Below are positions 1-8,368 of a stretch of 64,000 nt of DNA, one piece after another. The notes beneath the pieces were generated by a model. The model did not search any database and was not told where the DNA came from. It saw only the letters and a program-made list of their open reading frames with translations. A program made the position numbers and the translations under genes. Position 1 is the first letter of the stretch. The number at the start of each line of letters is the position of its first letter. The stretch is from an uncultured Granulosicoccus sp. (GTDB taxonomy: Bacteria > Pseudomonadota > Gammaproteobacteria > Granulosicoccales > Granulosicoccaceae). Location of the stretch: positions 62,001 through 126,000 of the forward strand of contig CANLNQ010000018.1 in the NCBI GenBank assembly GCA_947492525.1, in the 5' to 3' direction.

Positions 1-1680
1 TGATTCGTCCTCGGCACGGGCCAGCAATCGATCACGTAGCGCCTGCCGCGCCAGTACCGTCTCGGACAATTCGACTTCTTCGACGGCTGACTCGGCCGGT
101 CGGGGTTCGAGCACGGCCTGTTGATGTGAACGCAACCACTGGCACAGCTCTGCTGTCGATTCACAGTCATCCCGGTTGTAGTCCCGAATGCCCGCTAGTA
201 CATCCGACTCCTGCCAGTGCGCACTGTCTTCACCTCGCGCATGGGCTTCACGCCAGAGATCATAGACCACCACCGAATCACCACCCGATGTCACATCGGT
301 TGCCCGGCTCGGGCGATAGAGCTTTTCCACATTCTTGATCGAGTAACGTGATTCACCCAGTTGCAAGCCATGCGTGACGATGGCGTACAGATCCACGAAC
401 ACGTCATTACGCAACAAGTCATCCAGCTCGGTCTCCCGCGTGGCATGAGCGCCAGCCAGACGCTTGCAGGCCGTGATTTCGTAGGGTGCGTAGTGGTAGA
501 TGTGCATGCCCGGGTCTTCACGCCAGCGCTCATGAACCCAGTCGATGAAGCTTTCGAAGGCGATTCGCTCCGCTCGCGGATCGTGAGCCCACCAGTCGCG
601 AAAGACCGGCTCGCCTGTCTCGAGAGACGTACAACCCCATAGGTATTCGAGCCCGTCCCCGTCCAGTGGAAAGCCTTCGATATCGAAAAACACATCCAGC
701 GGCGATGCGGCGGGAAGGGCATTCAAGCCCGTGGATGAATCGGGATCGGTTTGCAGAAATCGATAGGCGGGCACCTCCAGCTCCCTGCTGCGAATCTGCA
801 AGTCAGCCTGATCGACCAGCCAGCGCATTGTGGATGCGTCGATACCCGGAACATAGCGCTCGCCACTGTTGGCCAGAGCGTCCATTGTGTCGATCCCCAC
901 CGTCTCCAGGCACTCGATCTGCCGTCGGGTGATCCGCGCCACACGGCTCAGATGGTCGCTTTGCTCTAGGCACTTCGCCGCGTACTCGGACCAGTTTCCG
1001 TGATCATTGAAATCGGCCGGATCCGGTTCCGCATCGACACGCCAGGCATCCTGAGCTGCCTCGAAGCTACGCTTGACCGCCTTGTAGTAATCGAAGCAAT
1101 CGAGCAAGGCAATCCTCTGATGGATACCGTTGCCCAGAGCCACGACCAGATGCTCGGCCTGCATGCCCTGCAGCGCTTCCAGCATGTCGGCATAACAACA
1201 CAATTGCAGCACCATGCCGGGCTTCACGCGCCGCGCCAGCTTGGTGTCCCACACCTCATAGTGGTAGTCGCCCAGTTCGCTTTGCCCGTCAACCCTGACC
1301 AGAAAATCGGCATGACCTCGGAACGAACCCCGCTCGAGCATTGCCTGAGCCACCACATCCACGCCGTCCTTGAGCAGTTGACGGGTCAGGCCCAGTGCCG
1401 CCTCACGAGCCTCCTCGCGCGTCCCGTGTGGTTGTGCCTGCACAAGTTCCGCGACATTGACGACCCTCAGGCCTTGACTGGCAAACTCCCGCTCGAGCGC
1501 ATCTTCGTGCGCCAGTCCACGCGTGGCAAGCCGCTCCAGCATCTCATCGGCCGGGTCACTGGCAGGCGCAGTCTCGGGGCTCTCCACCGCATAGCGCGCC
1601 ATCCAGGAAGCATAGGGGCTGCCGAGCCAGCGAGATAGATCGGTTGGCGCGTAAACCAGAGCGCTGCCTGAGTAGTGCAT
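1..1680 (-). CDS. TM0106-type RecB-like nuclease with RNase H-like exonuclease domain, C-terminus outside window
   Basis: The frame stays open for 560 codons from an ATG at 1680 to the window edge, so the 3' end is missing. The N-terminal part carries a RecB-type nuclease pattern: GHADFL, then VWDTKLA near residue 145, then QLCCYAD. A second domain has the signature of the RNase_H_2/YprB exonucleases: DIEGF near residue 330, HYAPYE, and YNRDDCE near residue 500. This order is that of the TM0106 family of putative nucleases, which in many bacteria continue into a DNA2/NAM7-like helicase; whether that is so here cannot be seen. It lies 95 bp downstream of the carbamoylase gene on the same strand but is not obviously part of that pathway. 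It is probably a cytoplasmic DNA-processing enzyme; its exact substrate is unknown. Confidence 0.85.
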   Translation of the reverse strand, partial: MHYSGSALVYAPTDLSRWLGSPYASWMARYAVESPETAPASDPADEMLERLATRGLAHEDALEREFASQGLRVVNVAELVQAQPHGTREEAREAALGLTRQLLKDGVDVVAQAMLERGSFRGHADFLVRVDGQSELGDYHYEVWDTKLARRVKPGMVLQLCCYADMLEALQGMQAEHLVVALGNGIHQRIALLDCFDYYKAVKRSFEAAQDAWRVDAEPDPADFNDHGNWSEYAAKCLEQSDHLSRVARITRRQIECLETVGIDTMDALANSGERYVPGIDASTMRWLVDQADLQIRSRELEVPAYRFLQTDPDSSTGLNALPAASPLDVFFDIEGFPLDGDGLEYLWGCTSLETGEPVFRDWWAHDPRAERIAFESFIDWVHERWREDPGMHIYHYAPYEITACKRLAGAHATRETELDDLLRNDVFVDLYAIVTHGLQLGESRYSIKNVEKLYRPSRATDVTSGGDSVVVYDLWREAHARGEDSAHWQESDVLAGIRDYNRDDCESTAELCQWLRSHQQAVLEPRPAESAVEEVELSETVLARQALRDRLLARAEDES

Positions 1681-1775
1681 GGAGTTCCTGCCGTTCGCCA
1701 AAGTGCCATCATACCGGAGTGTCTCCGGCAGGCACTTCGCGTAACACCAGAACGGCCAGGGCTGGCGGCAGCCGA

Positions 1776-2705
1776 CTAGCTGCCGGACTTCGGCTCGCAG
1801 ATAGGCCGATAATCCTCAGGTTCACGATGCAGTGCGAAGTTGAAGATGTTTCGACGAATCTCCGCGCAGCGATCGAGATCGATATCGGCAAAGACCAGTT
1901 CATCAGCAAACCCCTGTGCCCGTGCAATGATCTCGCCGGTGGGCGCAATGATACAGGTGCCGCCAATGAGGTCACAGCCTTCCTCGCGGCCCGCCTTGGC
2001 CACGCCAACCACCCAGCAGCCGTTCTGGTATGCCCCGGCCTGCATGCACAGATGATTGTGGAAATCCTGCAGGTGATCGTGCTCTGGCGCCAATGGATAA
2101 TGCACGGGGGTGTTGTAACCCAGCATGACCATTTCCGCACCTCGAAGCGCCAGCACCCGAAAGGTCTCGGGCCACCGTCGATCGTTGCACAGGCACATAC
2201 CCATCACACCGCCAAAGGTCTCGAAAACCGGGAATCCAAGGTTCCCGTGCTCGAAGTAACGCTTTTCCAGATGCTGAAACGGTCGCCAGGGTTCGTGCTC
2301 GGCATGCCCCGGCAGGTGCACTTTCCGGTACTTCCCGACAATGTCTCCTTGCGCGGAAACCAGAATGGACGAATTGAAGCGGCGTTTGTTTCCGTTGTTG
2401 TCTCGGAACAGCTCCGCATACCCCAGATAGAAACCCATACCCAATTGCCGGGCCGCATCGAACAGCGGCTGCGTCAACGGTCCGGGCATCGTGGTTTCAT
2501 AGAAACTGTCCAGCTCCTGTTCGTCTTCCATGTACCAGCGCGGAAAGAATGTGGTCAGAGCCAGCTCGGGATAGACGATGACAGATGCCCCGCGTCGGTG
2601 TGCGTTGTGCATCAGCTCCAGCATGCGTTGCACCACAGACTGCCGCGTTTCACCGCGTTGAACCGGCCCCAGTTGCGCTGCGGCCAGCAGGTATTGTCGT
2701 GTCAT
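1776..2705 (-). CDS. N-carbamoyl-D-amino acid hydrolase (nitrilase superfamily)
   Basis: The 309-residue product follows the Agrobacterium D-carbamoylases almost from end to end. It hydrolyses N-carbamoyl-D-amino acids to D-amino acid, CO2 and ammonia. The nitrilase triad is visible: Glu47 in VYPELALTTFFPRW, Lys128 in GKYRKVHLPGH, and Cys173 in MCLCNDRRWPE. The family-specific stretch around HLEKRYFEHGN, and FHNHL, are also kept. It has no signal peptide and should be cytoplasmic. It starts 18 bp after the diaminopropionate ammonia-lyase gene and is the last gene of the dctQ-dctM-dctP-lyase-carbamoylase operon. The context suggests that a carbamoylated or hydantoin-like compound enters through the TRAP transporter. 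Family assignment is firm; the natural substrate is inferred. Confidence 0.92.
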   Translation of the reverse strand: MTRQYLLAAAQLGPVQRGETRQSVVQRMLELMHNAHRRGASVIVYPELALTTFFPRWYMEDEQELDSFYETTMPGPLTQPLFDAARQLGMGFYLGYAELFRDNNGNKRRFNSSILVSAQGDIVGKYRKVHLPGHAEHEPWRPFQHLEKRYFEHGNLGFPVFETFGGVMGMCLCNDRRWPETFRVLALRGAEMVMLGYNTPVHYPLAPEHDHLQDFHNHLCMQAGAYQNGCWVVGVAKAGREEGCDLIGGTCIIAPTGEIIARAQGFADELVFADIDLDRCAEIRRNIFNFALHREPEDYRPICEPKSGS

Positions 2706-2723
2706 GATCCGTGTATCACCGCG

Positions 2724-4004
2724 TCAGCGACAGGCTTTCCGCCGCACGTCGTCGCCAGACATTCCCACCAGTTCCTGATACAGCTCGGCATCGGTATCAC
2801 CTTCGGTACCGAATACCAGTACGGATGACTCGCTGGTCAGGGCCAGCGACTCCCGGGTTTCGGCCATTTGAGTCACCAGCGCCAATGCCAGCAATCCGGC
2901 CACTGCCGATTCGCCTGCAACCGCCACCGGATCGGTATCCAGCGGAAACGCCATCTGTCGCATCATCGGTGCTACGCCACTGTCGGGAATGGCCACCACC
3001 GCGTCGGCATGCTGTCTGAGAATTGTCCAGGCCAGCAACGATATCTCGCCACAGGCCAGACCGGCCATCATGGTATCGAGCTCGCCGGATACAGCGGTGG
3101 GTTTGCCCGCGCGCAGTGTTTCCAGCCAGCAGGCAGACTGGTCAGGATCTGCCAGAATGATCTGCGGCCGATCCGGACCATAGCGCCGCGTGAAATAGGC
3201 TGCAACGGCTGCCGCCACGCCACCCACACCGGTTTGTATGAAGACATGCGTGGGTTTCGAAGCCAATTGCTCATCGGCCTCGGCAACCATCACTTCGTAC
3301 CCTTGCATCACATCCTTGGGAATATCCACATAGCCCGGATACGAGGTGTCCGACACGACAAACCAGCCGTTGCTGTCGGCAGCCTCCTGGGCTGCGCGCA
3401 CACTGTCGTCGTAATTGCCTTCCGTGCGAATCACTTTCGCACCGAAACGTTCGATAGCCTGTTTCCGGCCTTCGCTGACCGTGGCGTGGATGAAGATGAC
3501 GCAATCGCAGCCGAAGCGCTCGGCGCCCCAGGCGACAGAGCGGCCATGGTTACCGTCGGTTGCGCAACACACGGTGATCTGCCCGACGATATCGGCATGC
3601 TCTGCGTTGATGATGGAGGCCATGCCGGGTTCGGCCTGCCCGGTGTGCTGCGCTACCTGACGTTGCAGCAAGCGGGCAACGGCGTAGGCACCGCCCAGCG
3701 CCTTGAAGCTGCCAAGCCCGAAACGTGAAGACTCATCCTTGTAGTGCAGCTCACCCACGCCCAACAAGCTGGCAAGTGCCGGCAATGCCAACAGCGGCGT
3801 CTGTTCATAGCCGGGCCAGGACGCGATCACCTCGCGAGCCTGTGCCAGAGCTGCATCGCCAAGCACGGAGTCCTGCTCTGCAGTCCAGGGGGCGGCAGGG
3901 TCTGCCAGTCGATTGCGCAGCAGCTCGAATGACTCGCCCTGCGGCACTTGAAACGGGATCGATGATGTCGTCATGGCAGTCAATATATACCGGTTTTCAG
4001 TCAT
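2724..4004 (-). CDS. dpaL: diaminopropionate ammonia-lyase (PLP fold type II)
   Basis: This 426-residue enzyme matches the YgeX/DpaL family, which splits 2,3-diaminopropionate into pyruvate and two ammonia. The PLP lysine is Lys101, in a DESSRFGLGSFK context typical of the family. The TDGNHG segment and the SDTSYPGY segment carry the two conserved aspartates. A glycine-rich phosphate-binding loop (GVGGVAA) follows. Two ATG starts are possible, at 4004 and at 3974 (10 residues shorter); neither has a good ribosome binding site. It is flanked by dctP upstream and the carbamoylase downstream on the same strand. In E. coli the homologue also lies with carbamoyl and hydantoin-type enzymes (the yge/hyuA cluster), so the pairing here looks functional. 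It is probably cytoplasmic. Confidence 0.92.
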   Translation of the reverse strand: MTENRYILTAMTTSSIPFQVPQGESFELLRNRLADPAAPWTAEQDSVLGDAALAQAREVIASWPGYEQTPLLALPALASLLGVGELHYKDESSRFGLGSFKALGGAYAVARLLQRQVAQHTGQAEPGMASIINAEHADIVGQITVCCATDGNHGRSVAWGAERFGCDCVIFIHATVSEGRKQAIERFGAKVIRTEGNYDDSVRAAQEAADSNGWFVVSDTSYPGYVDIPKDVMQGYEVMVAEADEQLASKPTHVFIQTGVGGVAAAVAAYFTRRYGPDRPQIILADPDQSACWLETLRAGKPTAVSGELDTMMAGLACGEISLLAWTILRQHADAVVAIPDSGVAPMMRQMAFPLDTDPVAVAGESAVAGLLALALVTQMAETRESLALTSESSVLVFGTEGDTDAELYQELVGMSGDDVRRKACR

Positions 4005-4076
4005 GCACCGAAATCGTGTTCACGACGGGTGATACGACGAACCCTGCATCGCATCACGAACCGCCTGGCACAGGTA

Positions 4077-5126
4077 TCAGAATTTCGCCTTTTCCTCTTC
4101 GATGGAGGTCAGCAAGGCATCGAGCATTTCCGTCCCCTCCTTCCCGTAGCTCTGGGCAATCAGCTCACGAACCGCGGGCTGTGCCTGTTCGGCAAATCGA
4201 GCCATCTCGGCTGGCGATACGACATTGACCGTCATTTTCTCGGACAAGGCGGGCAGCCCTCTATCCGACGCCTCGATGACGCGAGACATCGATCGTCCCG
4301 CCTCGGTGGCGACCTCTGATGCCCAGTTGACGATGGTCTGGTGTTCGTCGCTCAACCCGTCGTAGAAATCCTGATTCATCAACCACACATACGGAGTGAT
4401 GATGTGATTGGTCACCGACAGATATTCCTGCACTTCATCGAATTTGGCGAAGGCGATAATGGGAATCGGATTCATCTGACCATCGGCGACTCCCGTTTGC
4501 AAGGCGGTGTACACCTCGGCCCAGGGCAATGGCGTGGGTTTCCCACCCAATGAGCTGATGATGGCCTCGTGTGTCGGCAGGGTCATGGTCCGGATGCGCA
4601 GGCCATCCATGTCATCAATGGATGCAATCGGCTTCTTCGAGTTGGTAATGGCGAAGAAACCACCCGAATCGATAAGCCCCATGACCTTCATGCCCGTGGC
4701 CGCTTCCATGTCGGCAACGAACTTCTTGCCGAAGCTCGATTCCTTGGTAATGACGCGGGAAGCCACGCCGATGTTGGGAAAGGCAAAGGGGATATCGAAC
4801 ACCCCTACCGGTGGATAACTCTGGGCAACACCGCCCGAGGACGAGATCGTGGATTCGACAATACCGGCACTGACCTGGTCAATGACTTCGTTATCCTTGC
4901 CCAGCTGGCCATTGGCAAACAACTGCACTTCGATCTCCCCATTGGACGCACTTTCCACCAATGACTTGAACACCGACGTCATCGCGCCCGAATGACTCTG
5001 AAACGGGTCCTCCGGATTCAGATGAGCAACTCTCAGTGTCACATCCGCAGCAATGGCAGATGTTCCGACGGCCATGAACGAGGCAGCTGCCAACAGTCCC
5101 AGACCGAGTCTCTTGCGATGATTCAT
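4077..5126 (-). CDS. dctP: TRAP transporter periplasmic solute-binding protein, DctP family
   Basis: The 349-residue product is a DctP-type extracytoplasmic binding protein for a TRAP importer. The ATG at 5126 is preferred over one at 5186 because it directly begins a signal peptide (MNHRKRLGLGLLAAASF, cleavage near AIAA) and has an AGGAG site eight bases upstream. Family features include LRVAHLNPEDPFQ at the mature N-terminus and the MDGLRIRTM segment, where the arginine that anchors the substrate carboxylate usually lies. It follows dctM by 75 bp in a Q-M-P order. The cargo is likely a carboxylate. Given the downstream lyase and carbamoylase, an amino acid derivative is the best guess, not shown by sequence. 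Confidence 0.92.
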   Translation of the reverse strand: MNHRKRLGLGLLAAASFMAVGTSAIAADVTLRVAHLNPEDPFQSHSGAMTSVFKSLVESASNGEIEVQLFANGQLGKDNEVIDQVSAGIVESTISSSGGVAQSYPPVGVFDIPFAFPNIGVASRVITKESSFGKKFVADMEAATGMKVMGLIDSGGFFAITNSKKPIASIDDMDGLRIRTMTLPTHEAIISSLGGKPTPLPWAEVYTALQTGVADGQMNPIPIIAFAKFDEVQEYLSVTNHIITPYVWLMNQDFYDGLSDEHQTIVNWASEVATEAGRSMSRVIEASDRGLPALSEKMTVNVVSPAEMARFAEQAQPAVRELIAQSYGKEGTEMLDALLTSIEEEKAKF

Positions 5127-5201
5127 AGACTGACTCCTGTACCTTCTTGATCGATTGTCATTTGAAATTATCCGGTTGATGTTCAAACACTCACGGGAAC
5201 A

Positions 5202-6479
5202 CTACAACCCCAGCATCCTCGGTATGAACAAGGTGAGCTCTGACCAGTACGCCACCAGCAGAAGTATGCAGACTTCAGCCAGAATGAACGGCCAGAGAGC
5301 CGCTGATATGTTCTCCACCTTCTCACCGCTGACCGATGCCAGCACAAACAGGCAGGCACCCACAGGGGGCGTCATCAGAGAGATGTTCAGGGCCAGGATG
5401 ATCATGATGCCGGCATGCACGGGATCCATTCCGAGTTGCAGGGTCAAGGGTGCCAGCACGGGTGCCAGAATGATCAGGGTTGCATTGATATCCATGACCA
5501 GTCCTGTCACGAGCAACAGCAACAGGATCAGGCCTATGATGACATCCGGATTCGAGGAAACGCTCAGCAGACTGCTGGCGACCGTCTGTGGCACCTGATT
5601 GAAAGCCATCCACCAACCCAGAATGGTGGCAGAGGCAATGATGAGAAAGATCACGCCCGTGATACGTGTAGTCCGCACACCGATTTCATACAGATCCCGC
5701 CAACTCAAGGCGCGGTACAGCACACCACCCACGAACAGGGAATAGGCTACCGCGATGGCGGCAGCTTCGGTGGGCGTGGCAAAGCCACCCAGGATGGAGC
5801 CGAGAATGAATACCGGAAGAATCACGGCCAAGAGCCCTTCGCGCAGCGCCGTGAGAACGATCCTGAAGCTCGGCCGGCCATGGCCCTTGGGCAGATCCAT
5901 TCGCCGCGCCAGCAAGGCAATGACAGCCATGCAGATCAGGCAGATCAGCAGGCCGGGAAGAATTCCTGCCGCAAACAGGCCTGCAATGGACACCCCCATG
6001 ATGGAGCCGTAGATGATGGCAAGCGTCGATGGCGGGATTGTCGGGCCGATGATGGACCCTGCCGCGGTCACCGCACAGGCAAAAGGTCGACTATAGCCTC
6101 CCTTGACCATTGCCGGTACCAGCGTATTTCCAAACGCCGCGGCATCGGCAGTCGCCGAGCCTGTGATGCCGGCAAACAGAACCGATGCGACCATGTTCGA
6201 ATGCGCCATGCCGCCGCGCAACCACCCGACCAGAGCGTCCGCCAGGCGGACCAGGCCGAGAGTGATACCCGAACGATTCATGATTTCACCGGCCAGAATG
6301 AAAAACGGCATGGCCAGGAAGGGAAACAGATCAAGACCGGCAAAAACCCTGTCGGGTGCCATGGTCATGAATCGGGGTCCCATCTGCAGAATGCCCCCCA
6401 TGCCGGCAACACCAATGACGATACCCACCGGCAGTCCGATAACCATCAGTCCGAAGAAAAGTATTGCCACGATCGCCAT
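5202..6479 (-). CDS. dctM: TRAP transporter large permease subunit, DctM family
   Basis: A 425-residue, strongly hydrophobic protein with about a dozen membrane segments. It has the DctM hallmarks: the N-terminal GLPVGIVIGVAG, a PFFILAGEIM segment, the GSATADAAAFG motif and GPTIPPS. This subunit forms the sodium-driven transport channel of the TRAP system and works with DctQ (6481-7026) and DctP (4077-5126). Its ATG begins one base after the dctQ stop codon, so the two are surely translated together. The length is normal for the family. Confidence 0.95.
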   Translation of the reverse strand: MAIVAILFFGLMVIGLPVGIVIGVAGMGGILQMGPRFMTMAPDRVFAGLDLFPFLAMPFFILAGEIMNRSGITLGLVRLADALVGWLRGGMAHSNMVASVLFAGITGSATADAAAFGNTLVPAMVKGGYSRPFACAVTAAGSIIGPTIPPSTLAIIYGSIMGVSIAGLFAAGILPGLLICLICMAVIALLARRMDLPKGHGRPSFRIVLTALREGLLAVILPVFILGSILGGFATPTEAAAIAVAYSLFVGGVLYRALSWRDLYEIGVRTTRITGVIFLIIASATILGWWMAFNQVPQTVASSLLSVSSNPDVIIGLILLLLLVTGLVMDINATLIILAPVLAPLTLQLGMDPVHAGIMIILALNISLMTPPVGACLFVLASVSGEKVENISAALWPFILAEVCILLLVAYWSELTLFIPRMLGL

Positions 6480-6480
6480 G

Positions 6481-7026
6481 TCAGTCGCTCTCCACCATGG
6501 TTCCGGTCGTCAGGGTATTCGAGCCTGTGCTGTCCGGTGGCTGCGCAGAGCAGAAGTCCCGGACACCAACCAGAACGAGTTGTACGCATGCCACAGCGGC
6601 TGCCAGTGGCACGCCAATGAAAGGGTAGGCCTTGGGCATCCCGTAAATCATCGTCACGCGCTTGAAACCTCGCTCAACGAAATCGATGCCGTACCACAGT
6701 AGTAGAAAGAAGAAGGCAAGAGAAATCAGATCGAAGAGCAAGGCTACCCAGCGCCGCATACCCGAAGGCAAACGCCGGAACACGTACTCCACGCCGATAT
6801 GTTCGCGGTAGACGATACCGCTGGAGACCGCCAACAGCGCCATCCAGATCATCAAGTAGCGAGCCAGCTCCTCGGTGAAGGTCAGGGGCAACGGAATCAC
6901 ATGACGCGCCAGGATGCCAGTCCAGACATCCAGTACGAGAACGACCAGGAGAAACACGCAGAAGGCCTCGATCCAGTGATTGATCCGTCGGCTGAGCCTG
7001 CCGGCCTTTGCACCGATCTCCTCCAT
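6481..7026 (-). CDS. dctQ: TRAP transporter small permease subunit, DctQ family
   Basis: This 181-residue protein has four predicted membrane segments and the DctQ pattern, including LTFTEELARYLMIWMALL in the second helix and the REHIGVEY turn. It is the first gene of the operon and lies one base from dctM. The N-terminal 15 residues are hydrophilic, as usual, and there is no cleavable signal. A perfect 7-bp inverted repeat sits about 70 bp upstream of its start (7094-7114) and may control the operon. Confidence 0.9.
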   Translation of the reverse strand: MEEIGAKAGRLSRRINHWIEAFCVFLLVVLVLDVWTGILARHVIPLPLTFTEELARYLMIWMALLAVSSGIVYREHIGVEYVFRRLPSGMRRWVALLFDLISLAFFFLLLWYGIDFVERGFKRVTMIYGMPKAYPFIGVPLAAAVACVQLVLVGVRDFCSAQPPDSTGSNTLTTGTMVESD

Positions 7027-7483
7027 CGTGGGCGTATCCTGACTTGCGGTAATTCAGCGTCATTACTGCACAGGAATTCTGACCTTGTCAACGGCGTTTC
7101 AGACAGAGAAACGCACTGCACCAGTTTGTAGCACCGGGCCCCACGCGACACCGCCTGCCACCGTCGACGGCCGAGGCTATTCATCCGCTCGTTTCCAAGC
7201 AATATTCGACCAGAAACCCGTCCTGATCGTTCGCCAGGCAGGTGCAGCCTCGATGACTCCCAGGATGCTGTTCATGCGTTCGGCACGATCGTGGTGCAGA
7301 TCTTCCGCCACGAAAAGTCTTGTGACCAGATTCGACCGTTCTCCCTGTGCATGGCATTCGGGCGACCCCTGCGCGATATCGCACCCGCCGCAAGGTCGAG
7401 CCAGACTTCATTCTGCGATACCCTATGAGCAAAACGGGTCAGGCTCTTGACGATGGAGACACCCACTGAACTGGAGAGATGAC
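7027..7483. other. divergent intergenic region between dctQ and the VOC gene
   Basis: The 457 bp hold the promoters for the minus-strand TRAP operon and the plus-strand VOC gene. Apart from the dyad at 7094-7114 I recognise no gene. A minus-strand stretch at 7181-7290 reads DQDGFLVEY, faintly like the end of a glyoxalase domain. It lacks the rest of a domain and is not called. Confidence 0.5.
7094..7114. promoter_or_regulatory. perfect inverted repeat upstream of dctQ, possible operator
   Basis: GCGTTTC and GAAACGC face each other across a 7-base spacer (arms 7094-7100 and 7108-7114). The dyad lies 68-88 bp upstream of the dctQ start, where a repressor or activator site would be expected. 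No regulator gene is adjacent in the window, so the cognate protein is unknown. Confidence 0.35.
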
Positions 7484-8269
7484 ATGAGCAATACCCAGGG
7501 AGATTTCATCTGGTACGAACTGATGGCTCAGGATGCCGATGCGGCGCAGAGCTTCTATTCGGGTCTGCTGGGGTGGCAGTTCGCCGACAGCGGCATGCCG
7601 GGCGTGGACTATCGCATCGGCAGCAAGGGTGATTCACCGGTTGTCGGCTTGCTGAGCCTGAGCGAGGAGATGCTGGAGAACGGCGCCTATCCCCAATGGT
7701 CGGGCTACATCAGCGTCGACAATGTGGACGACTCGCTGAAGAAGGCTGATGACATGGGCGGAAAGCTTCTGATGGACCCCCAGGATGTGGAAGGGGTCGG
7801 ACGCTTTGCGTTCGTCATGGACCCTCAGGGTGTCACCTTCTATCTCATGACAGCCACCGGCGACACCAGTCACTCGTTCGCCAAGTATGAAGCTGCCGAC
7901 GGCCACTGCGCCTGGAATGAACTGCTGAGCACCGATCCTGCAGCTGCCCGTCGATTCTACGGCGAGCTGTTCGGCTGGGAGAAAGTCGATGAAATGGACA
8001 TGGGCGACAGGGGGCTCTACGAAATGCTGCGCAACGATGACTATCTGGTCGGAGCGGTCATGCCCAAGCCTCTGGAAGCGCCGGTTCCCTTGTGGATCTT
8101 CTATTTTCGCGTGCCCGATATCGACGCGGCCTCCGAGTACATCACGAGCCACGGTGGACGACTGCTGCTGGGACCTGTCGAAATACCGGGCGGTGAATTC
8201 ATCTCCCAGGGGCTGGATCCGCAAGGTGCCCTGTTCGCCATCATCGGCAAGCGGCTGACACCGGCCTGA
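7484..8269 (+). CDS. VOC family protein with two glyoxalase-like domains
   Basis: The 261-residue product has two vicinal-oxygen-chelate domains in tandem, about residues 7-125 and 135-258. Each begins with a similar pattern: FIWYELMAQDADAAQSFY in the first copy and CAWNELLSTDPAAARRFY in the second. Each ends with a DPQG turn. This is the architecture of the Cfp30B-type VOC proteins, which are annotated as possible hydroxylase or glyoxalase-like proteins but have no agreed reaction. The start at 7484 has a good GGAGAG site. The protein is soluble and cytoplasmic. It is monocistronic as far as can be seen. Confidence 0.88.
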   Translation: MSNTQGDFIWYELMAQDADAAQSFYSGLLGWQFADSGMPGVDYRIGSKGDSPVVGLLSLSEEMLENGAYPQWSGYISVDNVDDSLKKADDMGGKLLMDPQDVEGVGRFAFVMDPQGVTFYLMTATGDTSHSFAKYEAADGHCAWNELLSTDPAAARRFYGELFGWEKVDEMDMGDRGLYEMLRNDDYLVGAVMPKPLEAPVPLWIFYFRVPDIDAASEYITSHGGRLLLGPVEIPGGEFISQGLDPQGALFAIIGKRLTPA

Positions 8270-8368
8270 ACCTGAGACCGTGTAACGTGGCGGGGACAGT
8301 CTGTTACCTGCCTGTTTTCAAGCTCCTGCCTTGTGAAGTCGATAACGTCTCTACAAGGAGAAGCAGCC

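Noticed and set aside
5415-6620. Long open frames antisense to dctM, and likewise antisense to the two phosphate carriers (15911-19097) and other genes
   Set aside because: They mirror GC-rich membrane protein genes, have no binding sites, show low-complexity His/Arg/Gln-rich products and match no family.
7181-7466. Possible glyoxalase-family pseudogene on the minus strand
   Set aside because: Only a nine-residue DQDGFLVEY stretch is suggestive; no upstream domain can be joined even with frameshifts.
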